A stretch of 64,000 nucleotides of DNA from Burkholderia cepacia GG4 (GCF_000292915.1 NC_018514.1:1-64000), one strand, 5' to 3'. Numbered from the stretch's first letter, positions 53,357 to 62,070 are shown. Numbers and translations are program-made. The notes: generated by a model from the letters alone, not told the origin.

Positions 53357-55279
53357 ATGTTATCGAAACAGATTCGCGCGGCATTGGTTGGGTTGTGCAT
53401 GGCAATGCTGGCGTCCGTCAGTCACGCCCAGGTGCAGTACACGACGGACTGGCTCGCGAACACGTTCGGTACGCTGGTCACGCACGTCGGCAACGGCGCG
53501 CGTTCGCTGTGGGTCGCGCCCGAGGGCGTGATCTATACGGCGTCGCGCTGGGACGAGAACGCGGGCGGCGTCGCGATCTACCAGAACGGCCAGACGCTCG
53601 GCACGATCGGCATCCATGACGAATTCCAGGGCGGCGCGATCACCGGCAACGCGAACGCGCTGTTCGTTGCGCTCGGCTACAACCGCACGTTCGGCAGCGG
53701 CTCGGTCGGCCGCTACAACCGCAGCACGAATCAGCGCGACCTGCGCATCCCGGTCAGCACGTGGACGGGCATCCAGTACGCGGACGTGGTCACGGGTCTC
53801 GCGACGACGGGCAACCTGCTGTATGTGAGCGACTTCTACGGCAACCGCGTGCGCGTCTATACGACGGACGGCGTGTGGCAGCGCGACATCAGCGTATCGG
53901 GGCCCGGCGCGCTGGCGCTCGACGCGGCCGGCAACCTGTGGGTCGCGCGCAAGAGCGCGGGCGTCGTCGCGCAGTTCAGCCCGGCCGGCACGGCGATGAG
54001 CACGATCCAGATGGCCGCTCGCGCGCGGCCGGCGTCGCTGTATTTCGATGCGCCGAGCGGGCAGTTGCTGGTGGGCGACGAAGGCCCCGACATGAACATC
54101 AAGATGTACACGCTCGCTGGCCAGCCCGCGCAGGTCGGTACGTTCGGCGTGCAGGGCGGCTATCTGGACACGACGTCGGGCATCAAGGGGCAGGTCGGCG
54201 ACAAGCGCTTCACGCGGGTCGCGGGCATCGGCAAGGACGCTGCCGGCAACCTGTACGTGCTGAACAACGCATGGGGCGGCGGCTGGGATCTCGGGCGCAA
54301 CGGCAGCACCGACCTCCATTCGTACAGCCCGACGGGTGCGCTGCAATGGAAGCTGCAGGCGCTGAACTTCGAGGGCGCCGCCGCGCCCGACCCGTTGACC
54401 GACGGCGCGTTCTTCTACAGCGGCAACAACGTGTACACCGGCACGGCGGGCGGCACGTTCGTCGCCAACACGATCGATCCGTTCACCTATCCGAAGGACC
54501 CGCGCCTCGACATGAAAGACTACCAGCGCGGCCAGCATTTCGGCCAGCTTGCGCAGGTGAACGGCCACCGGATGCTGGTCGCGACCGGGCAGAATCCGGG
54601 CAACTACAACCTCTATCACTTCAACAGCGCGAGCGGCTACATCGCGATTCCGGACGGCTCGATTCCCGGCAAGCCGTTCAACACGACCCTGCAGGTGACG
54701 GCCGGGTTCGCGCTCGACGACAACGGCGACGTGTGGGCCGGGCTCGATCACACCAACAACATCTCGCACTATCCGATGACGGGTTTCGACGCGACCGGGA
54801 AACCGTCATGGGGCAAGCCGACGCAGATCCCGATTCCGCGCACCGTGCTGCCGCTCACGCGGATCATCTACCAGGCCGACAGCGATACGATGATCCTCGC
54901 GCAGGGCATCTCGGGCAGCTGGGACTGGACCGCGATGAACGGGCACATCGAGGTCTATCGCGGCTGGAAGGGCGGTAACACGAGCACGCCGAACGTGGCG
55001 ATCAACCTGACGAGCGCGAACCCGAAATCGATGGCGGCGGCCGGCCACTACCTGTTCGTCGGCTACGTGCACACGGTGCCGAACGTCGACGTGTTCGACC
55101 TGAACACCGGCAGCCTCGTCACCACGCTGACGAACTCGAACACGTCGGCGATGGACGTCGGCAACGACGTCGACTCGATGTACGGCATCCGTGCGTACCT
55201 GCGCTCGACCGGCGAGTACGTGATCACGAAGGACAACTACAACGGGTCGAGCCTCGTCGTGTATCGCTGGCATCCGTGA
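53357..55279 (+). CDS. secreted beta-propeller (NHL-like) protein of unknown function
   Basis: A 640-residue exported protein. The signal peptide MLSKQIRAALVGLCMAMLASVSHA is cleaved before QVQYTTDW. The rest is built of repeated strands of the NHL/SMP-30 kind, such as LYVSDFYGNRVRVYTTDGVWQRDI, GNLWVARKSAGVVAQFSP and GNLYVLNNAWGGGWDLG, each with a DxxGN-like turn. At least six blades are visible, so it could be a six- to eight-blade propeller. There is no catalytic domain I can identify. It may bind sugars, metals or other proteins in the periplasm. It is convergent with the thiosulfate cluster. Confidence 0.8.
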   Translation: MLSKQIRAALVGLCMAMLASVSHAQVQYTTDWLANTFGTLVTHVGNGARSLWVAPEGVIYTASRWDENAGGVAIYQNGQTLGTIGIHDEFQGGAITGNANALFVALGYNRTFGSGSVGRYNRSTNQRDLRIPVSTWTGIQYADVVTGLATTGNLLYVSDFYGNRVRVYTTDGVWQRDISVSGPGALALDAAGNLWVARKSAGVVAQFSPAGTAMSTIQMAARARPASLYFDAPSGQLLVGDEGPDMNIKMYTLAGQPAQVGTFGVQGGYLDTTSGIKGQVGDKRFTRVAGIGKDAAGNLYVLNNAWGGGWDLGRNGSTDLHSYSPTGALQWKLQALNFEGAAAPDPLTDGAFFYSGNNVYTGTAGGTFVANTIDPFTYPKDPRLDMKDYQRGQHFGQLAQVNGHRMLVATGQNPGNYNLYHFNSASGYIAIPDGSIPGKPFNTTLQVTAGFALDDNGDVWAGLDHTNNISHYPMTGFDATGKPSWGKPTQIPIPRTVLPLTRIIYQADSDTMILAQGISGSWDWTAMNGHIEVYRGWKGGNTSTPNVAINLTSANPKSMAAAGHYLFVGYVHTVPNVDVFDLNTGSLVTTLTNSNTSAMDVGNDVDSMYGIRAYLRSTGEYVITKDNYNGSSLVVYRWHP

Positions 55280-55304
55280 TCATGCGGGCCGCGCCGGCCG
55301 GGTC

Positions 55305-56258
55305 TCATGGCGCGCCGAGCACGCGGCCGTTCACCTCGCGCCCGTACATCGAGTCGGGCGTGTCGTGGAATTTCGCGCGGGTGTCCTGCACGGTGCCGGT
55401 GAAACGCGGGTCCTGCGGGCGCTCGTGGCTGTCCATGAAGGTCGCGACGTCCCACGCTTGCTGATCGGTCAGCGTGCCGCCGAGCCCGAGCGGCATGTTG
55501 GCCTTCACGAAGCCGGCTGCGTTGCGGATGTCGCCCATCCCGGCGCCCCAGTTGAACGAGCGCGCGCCCCAGAGCGCCGGAAAGACCGGCTTGCCGCCGC
55601 TTGATTGCCCCTGGCCGTCCGCGCCATGACACAGCGCGCAGTGCTGCGTGTAGACGGCGGCGCCGCGTGCGTAGTCGGCCTTCTGCGCGGGCGGCGGCAG
55701 TTTCGGGAAGCCTTGCCCGGGCAGCTTCGTGCCGACCGGCGCACCCTTCGCGAGCCAGTACGAATAGGTTTCGAGCGCAACGAGGATCGGGTCGCCGGCC
55801 GGCGGCGCCTTGCCGTTCATGCTGTAGCGAAAGCATCCCTGCAGGCGTTCGGCGAACGTGTTCACGTGGCCGTTCTTGCTGCGGTAGGCCGGGTACAGCA
55901 GGTACGCGGCCCACATCGGGCTCGAATCGGGCCGGCGGCCCGCGTCGAGGTGGCAGCTCGCGCAGGTCAGCTTGTTGCCGACGTACTTGCCTGCGAACTC
56001 GGGCGTGTGCAGGAAGATCTGCTCGCCGAGCTTCACGGTCTTGCCGAAGTCGTCGGCGGGTAGCGCGGCTTCGGCCGGCGGCGTGAACGGCTTCGCCGCC
56101 GCGGCGGGAAGGGCGGCCGCAGCGGGTGAGGAGGCCGCGGGTGCGGAAGCCGCGGCCGGTGCGTCCTGCGGCGCGGTCGCGCAGGCGAGCGCGGGCATCC
56201 AGGCCGCGCCGAGCAGCGCGGCGCGGGCGCGGCGGATCAGCTTCGTGCGGTCGATCAT
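55305..56258 (-). CDS. tsdA: dihaem thiosulfate dehydrogenase (TsdA)
   Basis: A 317-residue periplasmic dihaem cytochrome c that should oxidise thiosulfate to tetrathionate, or run in reverse. Signal-like N-terminus, then an Ala/Pro linker (about 30-65). Haem 1 is in CASCH (Cys99-Cys102-His103), with the unusual cysteine ligand at Cys142, 39 residues after His103. Haem 2 is in CALCH, with His211. The spacing of these ligands, and of Asn254-Met255, matches Allochromatium TsdA as I remember it, except that Asn replaces its Lys. The ATGA overlap with tsdB shows translational coupling. Confidence 0.9.
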   Translation of the reverse strand: MIDRTKLIRRARAALLGAAWMPALACATAPQDAPAAASAPAASSPAAAALPAAAAKPFTPPAEAALPADDFGKTVKLGEQIFLHTPEFAGKYVGNKLTCASCHLDAGRRPDSSPMWAAYLLYPAYRSKNGHVNTFAERLQGCFRYSMNGKAPPAGDPILVALETYSYWLAKGAPVGTKLPGQGFPKLPPPAQKADYARGAAVYTQHCALCHGADGQGQSSGGKPVFPALWGARSFNWGAGMGDIRNAAGFVKANMPLGLGGTLTDQQAWDVATFMDSHERPQDPRFTGTVQDTRAKFHDTPDSMYGREVNGRVLGAP

Positions 56259-56941
56259 TGTTTGTCTCCGTTCGCGGCGCCGCCGCGCGCATAGTAGGCG
56301 GCCACCGCGTCGATATCGGCGTCGGACAGCTTGCCGGCGATCATCGGCATCAGTGCCATCGGGCCGGGCGAGCGCGTGCCGTGCTTCCAGCCGTTCAACT
56401 GGCCGGCGATATACGCGGCCGGTTGGCCCGCGAGCGGCGGAAACGCGGTGCCCACGCCGAGGCCGCCCGCGCCGTGGCATTGCGCACACGCGGGCAGGCC
56501 CTGCGACCAGCGCCCGCGCGCCGCGAGCCATGCGCCGGTGTTCGCCGGATCGATGGTGGTGGTGTCGGCCGCGGCGATCGCGGGCGGCGCGGGCAGGCTC
56601 GCGAAATACGCGGAAACCGCGTCGCGCTCGTGCGGCGACAGCAGTTTCGCGAGCGGCTGCATGACCGGGTTCTGGCGGCTGCCGTCCGCGAACGCGGCCA
56701 GCTGCGCGGACAGGTACGCGGCGTTCGTGCCGGCGAGGCGCGGGAAGCCGGCGGCCGCGTTGCCTTCGCCCTGCGCGCCGTGGCAGCCGATGCATGCGGC
56801 CACGCCCGTCGTCGTGCCCTGGGTGGCGATCGTCTTGCCGAGCGTGGTGTCGTCCGCGCGGGCGTTGCCGGCCAAGAGCGCGGCCGCGGCGAGCAGCAGC
56901 GGCGCGAGCCGGCGTCGCGGGTTGTCGACCGAATCGTTCAC
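56255..56941 (-). CDS. tsdB: dihaem cytochrome c4-type electron acceptor (TsdB)
   Basis: A 228-residue exported dihaem cytochrome. The signal peptide is about residues 11-29 (APLLLAAAALLAGNARA). The haem sites are CIGCH (GVAACIGCHGAQGEG) and CAQCH (LPACAQCHGAGGLG). Two similar halves show the c4-type internal duplication, each ending in a Met-bearing segment. The GTG start follows a perfect AAGGAGG. It overlaps tsdA by four bases (ATGA). TsdB is the known electron acceptor of TsdA in some bacteria, which supports this pairing. Confidence 0.88.
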   Translation of the reverse strand: MNDSVDNPRRRLAPLLLAAAALLAGNARADDTTLGKTIATQGTTTGVAACIGCHGAQGEGNAAAGFPRLAGTNAAYLSAQLAAFADGSRQNPVMQPLAKLLSPHERDAVSAYFASLPAPPAIAAADTTTIDPANTGAWLAARGRWSQGLPACAQCHGAGGLGVGTAFPPLAGQPAAYIAGQLNGWKHGTRSPGPMALMPMIAGKLSDADIDAVAAYYARGGAANGDKQ

Positions 56942-56987
56942 GTGTCCCCTCCTTGTTGTCTATCTTATGACGCGTGCGCACGCACGG

Positions 56988-58040
56988 TCAGCCCGCGTCG
57001 GGCCGGTCTTGCGGTGGCGCAAGATGCGGCGCCGGTGCCGCCGCGTCGTATTGCCCGAAGCCGTAGCGCGCGAAAATCCGGAATGCCTCGGGCGACCGGA
57101 TGAATGCCAGCCACGCGCGCGCGGCTTCCGGATGCGGCGCGTGCTTCACCATCGCGCCCGCATAGATCGCCGTCGTATTGTGCGCGGCCGGAATGTCGAT
57201 GTGCATCAGCGGATGCCCGACCTGTTCCTGGAACGCCGCTTCCGATTGCCACAGCACGCCGGCGTCCGCGCGGCCCTGCATCAGGAACAGCGCGGTTTCC
57301 CGATGATGGATGTGGGTGAGCTCGGTCGCGCCGGTGCGCACCTTGTCGTCGTAGACGGTGCGCGCGAGTGCATCGCCGCGGGCCTTCACGAGCGACGCGC
57401 GAATCTGCCGCGCGACGCCTTCGAATGCCGGGTTCGGCATCGCGAGCTTCACGTCGGGCCGTGCGAGATCGTTCAGCGACGCGATGTGCTTCGGATTGCC
57501 GGCGCGCACCATGATCGTCAGCTGGTTCGTCACGTAGGGCACGGCCGGGCCGTCGAGCGTGCCGTCCGCGATCAGGTCGTTGATCTTTCCGAGCCCCGCG
57601 AAATACGCGTCGGGCTTCACCGTCCACGTCATGTTGCCGACGGTGATCGTGCCGCCGGCGTGAATCTGCTTCACGAGCAGGCCCGGCGGGATCGTTTCCC
57701 AGTAGATGCGGCCGCGGTAGTCGGGATGGTCTTCCTCGAACTTCGCGACGAGTGGCGCCATCGCGAAGAAATAGTTGCCGCCGACGTACAGCACGAGCTT
57801 CGGTGCGGTGAGATCGCCGTGGAAGTCGGCGAGCACATCGACCTGCGGCACCGTGAATTCGAGGCCGCGATTCGTCGCGTCGTTGTTGCGGCCGTCTTGC
57901 CACGGCGGAAAGGCGCTGGCTGACGGGTCGCCCGGTGCGGCGAGCGACAGCGCCGACGAGCAGCAGAGCGCGGCCAGCGCACCATGCAGCGTCGCGCGCC
58001 ACCGGTGCCGCAATGGAGAGGGCGTGCGGATCGATGTCAT
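56988..58040 (-). CDS. periplasmic solute-binding protein, ModA-like fold
   Basis: A 350-residue exported binding protein. The signal peptide is about residues 14-35 (RATLHGALAALCCSSALSLAAP). The type-2 periplasmic-binding fold runs from KLVLYVGGNYFFAMAPLVAKFEEDHPDYRG to ARAWLAFIRSPEAFRIFARYGF, a C-terminus typical of the extracellular molybdate/sulfate group. A conserved-looking block is MQGRADAGVLWQSEAAF. No ABC permease or ATPase is next to it, so it may work as a sensor or a substrate carrier for TsdA. Its ligand is unknown; an oxyanion would fit both the fold and the neighbours. Confidence 0.8.
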   Translation of the reverse strand: MTSIRTPSPLRHRWRATLHGALAALCCSSALSLAAPGDPSASAFPPWQDGRNNDATNRGLEFTVPQVDVLADFHGDLTAPKLVLYVGGNYFFAMAPLVAKFEEDHPDYRGRIYWETIPPGLLVKQIHAGGTITVGNMTWTVKPDAYFAGLGKINDLIADGTLDGPAVPYVTNQLTIMVRAGNPKHIASLNDLARPDVKLAMPNPAFEGVARQIRASLVKARGDALARTVYDDKVRTGATELTHIHHRETALFLMQGRADAGVLWQSEAAFQEQVGHPLMHIDIPAAHNTTAIYAGAMVKHAPHPEAARAWLAFIRSPEAFRIFARYGFGQYDAAAPAPHLAPPQDRPDAG

Positions 58041-58048
58041 CGTGTGCG

Positions 58049-58840
58049 TCACTTCGCGTAAGTGAAACCGGCTTGTTGAAGTTCGGGCAGCGTGCCGACC
58101 GCGCCCGGCGTGACGATCGCCGCGGGAATCACGTGGTTGGTGAGGTCGGCGGCGAGTGCGTCGAGCGGCAGCTTGTCCGGGTTCGCGTGCGCGCCGTCGA
58201 GCCGTTCCGCGAGCTCCCAGATCGCGTTGTGGCACGACAGGAACACGACGCCGCGCTGCAGCAGCGCGGCGATGCTGTTGTCGTGCGACGAGAACGCGCC
58301 GTCTGCCAGTTCGTGGTCGTCGGCGTCTTTCGATTGCGCGGGTTTCGCGGCGAGCAGCGTGTTGGTCGCGAACGCGGCGCCCGCGAATTTCGCGAGGCCG
58401 TATTTGTCCCACGCCGCTTGATCGAACAGCGCGAGATGCGCGGCGCCGTGCGTCGCGGACACGACGAGGAAGTCAGGATGACCGAACGCCCAGATCTGTG
58501 CGTTCAGGGCATTGCGCATCAGGTTCAGCCACGGGCCGCCGAGCTCGGTGTTGTCCCATACCTGCTTCGGGCCGCCGCGATAGCCGATCACTTCCATGAG
58601 CGCCGCGTGATCCCATTGATCGGGGCGCTCGAGGATCATCGGCACGGTCTTGAAGTCGCGTCGTCGCGGCGTGGCCGCGAGCCTGCGGGTGAGATCGGCG
58701 ATGCGCGTCGCGCCGCCGGGCAGCAGCGCGCCGGTTTCGGGTGTCGCCGCCTGAGCGACGCGCGAGGCGCCGAGCAGCGCGGTGCCGGCCGCGAGGCCGA
58801 GTGTCTTGAGCGCGCCGCGGCGCGCATGCCGGTCGGACAT
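58049..58840 (-). CDS. Tat-exported DsrE-like protein in the thiosulfate cluster
   Basis: A 263-residue protein that starts with a twin-arginine signal (HARRGALKTLGLAAGTALLG). It then shows features of the DsrE/DsrF/TusD sulfur-relay fold, especially the C-terminal VIPAAIVTPGAVGTLPELQQ. The only cysteine is in VVFLSCHNAIWELAER, the position of the persulfide cysteine in DsrE-type proteins. The gene leads the minus-strand cluster, 8 bp before the binding-protein gene. A sulfur-carrier role beside TsdA is inferred. The DsrE match is by motif only. Confidence 0.7.
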   Translation of the reverse strand: MSDRHARRGALKTLGLAAGTALLGASRVAQAATPETGALLPGGATRIADLTRRLAATPRRRDFKTVPMILERPDQWDHAALMEVIGYRGGPKQVWDNTELGGPWLNLMRNALNAQIWAFGHPDFLVVSATHGAAHLALFDQAAWDKYGLAKFAGAAFATNTLLAAKPAQSKDADDHELADGAFSSHDNSIAALLQRGVVFLSCHNAIWELAERLDGAHANPDKLPLDALAADLTNHVIPAAIVTPGAVGTLPELQQAGFTYAK

Positions 58841-58998
58841 CGAACTCTCCCATATCGTTTTTGTGGGGGGCGTGCCGCATCGCTGTGCCGCGGCGAAGCG
58901 TCGCCATCGCGTAGCCAGTCTAGAGGCGCGCGATCGATACCGGAAATCGCGATATCGGATGGGAGATATTCGAGGGTCCGATGATTGGCTGAAACGAC

Positions 58999-59039
58999 AA
59001 GGCCGCGCGGCGCCGACTCATGCGGTGCCGCGCGGCCTT
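58999..59039 (-). terminator. hairpin terminator of the MFS transporter gene
   Basis: Thirteen-base perfect arms (AAGGCCGCGCGGC and GCCGCGCGGCCTT) flank a 15-base loop. On the minus strand they are followed by GTCGTTTC, a weak T tract. It is just after the MFS stop codon. Confidence 0.6.
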
Positions 59040-59056
59040 CGTCAGCCGTAAAACGG

Positions 59057-60343
59057 TCAATGCGCGGTGCGTTCGCGCAGCACTTCCGACGGCCGCGCGT
59101 TGCGCACGAACACGCCGGCGAGCACCGCGCCCGCGAGTGCGATCGCGCCGGCCAGCACGAACGCGGACCCGAACGAGCCGCTGCGCTCGACGATGAAGCC
59201 GGTCACGGCCGGCCCGATCACGCCCGACAGGCTGCCCATGCAATGCAGGAAGCCGCTGACGCCGCCGACGCGGGCGGGATGCACGACGTCCTGCACGATC
59301 GCCCAGTAGATCGCGCCCGTCACGTACAGGAAGAACAGCGACACGGACATCAGCGCGACCGCGCCTTGCGTCGACTGCACGGTGCCCGCGACCGCCACGC
59401 ACGCGCCGGCGCCGAGCAGACAGGTGACGAGCACGATCCGGCGCGACAGCAGCAGGTTGCCGGTGAGCCGGTACAGCGCATCCGAGATCGCGCCGCCGCA
59501 CGCGAGGCCGACCGTGCCGACGAGCCAGGGCACGACGGTGGCGACACTCATCTCCTTGATGTTCAGATGATGCGCGCGCACGAGGTAGCTCGGGAACCAG
59601 CTCAGGAAGAAGAACAGCACGTAGTTGTAGCTGAAGAACGCGGCGGCCGTCGCGAGGATGCGCGGCTGGCGCACGTAGTGCGACAGCGTGTGCGCCGGCG
59701 TTGCGGCGCCGGCGGTAGCGGGCGCGTGGGCCGGCGTGGCTGCCGCCGGCACACCCGGTGCGTCGTTGACCGGCGTGGCCGGACGGTCCGACGTCGACAT
59801 CATCCACACGACGACCCACGCGAGCCCGATCGCGCACACGATCCAGAAGGCCGGCCGCCAGCCGAACTGCACGGCCAGCAGGCCGACGATCGGCCCGGCG
59901 ATCGCGCCGCCGAGCGGCGAGCCGGCGCTGAGCAGGCCCATCGCGGTCGCGGCGGCATCGCGCGGCAGCCAGTTGTTGACCATCTTGTTCGCGGCCGAGC
60001 ACAGCGGCCCTTCGGCCATGCCGAACAGCAGCCGCACGATCAGCAGGCTCACGAAGCCGACGGTGAGCGCGGTCATCCCGCAGAACACCGACCACAGCCC
60101 GACCGACAGCACGTACACGAGCTTCGGCCCGAGCCGGTCAGACGCGAGTCCGCCGATGAAATTGAATAGCGCGTAGCCGATGAAGAACGTGCTGAACACG
60201 AGGCCCATCTGCGCGGCGTCGATGCCGAGATCGGTCTGCACGATCGGCGCGACGATCGACAGCGCGACGCGGTCGAGGTAGTTGATGCCATACACCAGGA
60301 ACAGCAGGAACACCGTGAACCACGCCTGCGACTTCTGCTTCAT
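59057..60343 (-). CDS. MFS transporter, ACS (anion:cation symporter) family
   Basis: A 428-residue 12-helix transporter that starts MKQKSQAWFTVFLLFLVYGINYLDRVALSIVAP, an opening common in the ACS family of sugar-acid transporters such as GarP, ExuT and GudP. Further family signatures are GGLASDRLGPK and AEGPLCSAANKMVNNWLPRDAAATAMGL. It is in the same minus-strand block as the fructuronate reductase gene (135 bp gap), and likely brings hexuronate or aldonate into the cell. The exact substrate cannot be told; D-glucuronate/D-galacturonate or mannonate would fit. Confidence 0.88.
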   Translation of the reverse strand: MKQKSQAWFTVFLLFLVYGINYLDRVALSIVAPIVQTDLGIDAAQMGLVFSTFFIGYALFNFIGGLASDRLGPKLVYVLSVGLWSVFCGMTALTVGFVSLLIVRLLFGMAEGPLCSAANKMVNNWLPRDAAATAMGLLSAGSPLGGAIAGPIVGLLAVQFGWRPAFWIVCAIGLAWVVVWMMSTSDRPATPVNDAPGVPAAATPAHAPATAGAATPAHTLSHYVRQPRILATAAAFFSYNYVLFFFLSWFPSYLVRAHHLNIKEMSVATVVPWLVGTVGLACGGAISDALYRLTGNLLLSRRIVLVTCLLGAGACVAVAGTVQSTQGAVALMSVSLFFLYVTGAIYWAIVQDVVHPARVGGVSGFLHCMGSLSGVIGPAVTGFIVERSGSFGSAFVLAGAIALAGAVLAGVFVRNARPSEVLRERTAH

Positions 60344-60478
60344 GTTTGTCTCCTTCGTGCCGGTGGGCCGGCCGTCATGTCTTGTCTTGTCGATCGTTCG
60401 CCGCGTCGTGACGGACTTCGGCGGGCAGGGGCCTTGCGCGGTTAGCTTCGACTGCGGCGAACCGTGGTAAGCGTTCGT

Positions 60479-61942
60479 TCAGCGCGAGCACAACGGCGCG
60501 AGCAGCGCGTCGGTGCCGTGCGCGCGCAGCGTCGACAGATGCGCAGCGACGCGCGCGATCAACGCATCGGGCCATGCAGTCGAACCGGCGAGCGCGGTGC
60601 TGCCGAGTGCCGCGCGGACCGCGCCGGTGGCATCGCCGGCTGTCGCCAGCGTCGCGCCGAGCGCGGCCGCACCCGGATCGCTGATCGCGAGCGGCCGGCC
60701 CGATTCGTCGCGTGCGGTGGCGAGGTAGTGCAACCAGAGCGCCAGCGCGCGTTCTAGGTACGGACGTTCGACGCCGGCCGCCGCGCCTTCGCCGAGCGCC
60801 GGCAGCCAGCGCAGCGGCACCTTCTGCGTGCCGTCCATCGCGATCTGTTCGGTGCGATGCGCGAGCGTCGGATTGCGAAAGCGCTGCACGAGCGTCGCGC
60901 AATAGCCGTGCGCGTCGTAACCGGACGGCACGTCGACGGTCGCGAGCAGGTCGCGCGTCATCACGCCGTCGACGAGCGCCGCGATCGCCGGATCGGCCAT
61001 TGCGTCGGACACGGTCGTGCGGCCGCGCAACTGCCCGGCATACGCGATGGCCGAATGCGAACCGTTCAGCAGCCGCAGCTTCATCGTTTCGTACGGCCGC
61101 ACGTCGGCGACGAGGTGCGCGCCTGCGTCTTCCCAGCGCGGGCGCGGGCCGGCGAACCGATCCTCGATCACCCATTGCGAGAACGGCTCGCAGACGATCG
61201 CGGCCGCGTCCCGCGCGCCGAGATGCGCTTGCGCCCAGTCGAGCGATTCGGGTGTCGCGGCCGGCACGATCCGGTCGACCATGCTGTTCGGGAACGCGAC
61301 GTCGTCGCGGATGCGCCGCGCGAGCGCGCCGTCGATGCGTTCTGCGTAGTCGATCAGCAGTGCGCTCAGCGTGTCGCCGTTCGACGTCATGTTGTCGCAG
61401 CAGACGACGGTGAGCGGCGCGTTCGCCGGCCGCAGGCGAAGGCCGGCGGCGATCACGCCGAGCGCGGTGCGCGGTGCGCCGGGCGTCGCGAGATCCTGGC
61501 GAATCGCGGGATCGTCGGCATCGAGACCGCCGCCGGGACGGCGGCAATAGCCTTTCTCGGTCACGGTCAGGCTGACGATCGACACGGCCGGATCGGCGAT
61601 CAGCGCAAGCAGCGCAGGCAGGGAGTCGGGCGCGAACAGCGCGCCGTGCACCGCGCCGACGATCCGCGTGCGCGCGCCGTCGCCGTCGCGTTCGGTCACC
61701 GTGTACAGGTGATCCTGTGCGGCCAGCAGGTCGACGGTATGACGCCGCCGCAGCTCGACGCCGACGATCCCCCAGCGGAGGTCGCCCTGTTCGAGCACCG
61801 TTTCCGTATGCAGCGCCTGGTGGGCGCGATGGAATGCACCGAGGCCGAGATGGACGATGCCGGTGCGGACCGCCTGCCGGTCATAACCGGGGCGGCGCGT
61901 GCCGGGCGGCGCGGTGCGCAGGAAATCAGGGGCGGATAACAT
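60479..61942 (-). CDS. uxuB: D-mannonate oxidoreductase / fructuronate reductase
   Basis: A 487-residue NAD-dependent long-chain polyol dehydrogenase of the mannitol dehydrogenase family. The N-terminal cofactor site is GIVHLGLGAFHRAHQA. The catalytic Lys, Asn and His region is KLRLLNGSHSAIAYAG. The family includes mannitol, arabinitol and fructuronate enzymes. The fructuronate choice rests on the context: a ManD-type mannonate dehydratase gene across the divergent promoter takes the product onward. It is the leading gene of the transporter block and carries a 15-bp palindrome copy before its start. Confidence 0.87.
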   Translation of the reverse strand: MLSAPDFLRTAPPGTRRPGYDRQAVRTGIVHLGLGAFHRAHQALHTETVLEQGDLRWGIVGVELRRRHTVDLLAAQDHLYTVTERDGDGARTRIVGAVHGALFAPDSLPALLALIADPAVSIVSLTVTEKGYCRRPGGGLDADDPAIRQDLATPGAPRTALGVIAAGLRLRPANAPLTVVCCDNMTSNGDTLSALLIDYAERIDGALARRIRDDVAFPNSMVDRIVPAATPESLDWAQAHLGARDAAAIVCEPFSQWVIEDRFAGPRPRWEDAGAHLVADVRPYETMKLRLLNGSHSAIAYAGQLRGRTTVSDAMADPAIAALVDGVMTRDLLATVDVPSGYDAHGYCATLVQRFRNPTLAHRTEQIAMDGTQKVPLRWLPALGEGAAAGVERPYLERALALWLHYLATARDESGRPLAISDPGAAALGATLATAGDATGAVRAALGSTALAGSTAWPDALIARVAAHLSTLRAHGTDALLAPLCSR

Positions 61943-61959
61943 GACGATAGGTTACGGTT

Positions 61960-61974
61960 TGTACCATGGTAGAT
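61960..61974. promoter_or_regulatory. operator-like palindromic element, copy 1
   Basis: The 15-mer TGTACCATGGTAGAT contains the perfect 10-bp palindrome TACCATGGTA. It lies 18 bp before the fructuronate reductase ATG. It fits a FadR-type GntR operator (paired GT and AC bases). An identical copy lies 96 bp away. Confidence 0.65.
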
Positions 61975-62055
61975 GGCGTAGTGCGTGCAGGTTATTTCGA
62001 GTTAATCGACGAAGTTATCGGTGTAAACGCTAGATCGCTGGAATTCGACTGCTTC

Positions 62056-62070
62056 TGTACCATGGTAGAT
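62056..62070. promoter_or_regulatory. operator-like palindromic element, copy 2
   Basis: The same TGTACCATGGTAGAT 15-mer, 30 bp before the GntR regulator ATG. With the other copy it places one operator near each divergent start, consistent with autoregulation and control of the reductase by one repressor. Confidence 0.65.

Noticed and set aside
58049..58840. The single SCHNA of the DsrE-like protein as a cytochrome c haem site
   Set aside because: A haem c site needs CxxCH; there is only one cysteine in the whole protein.
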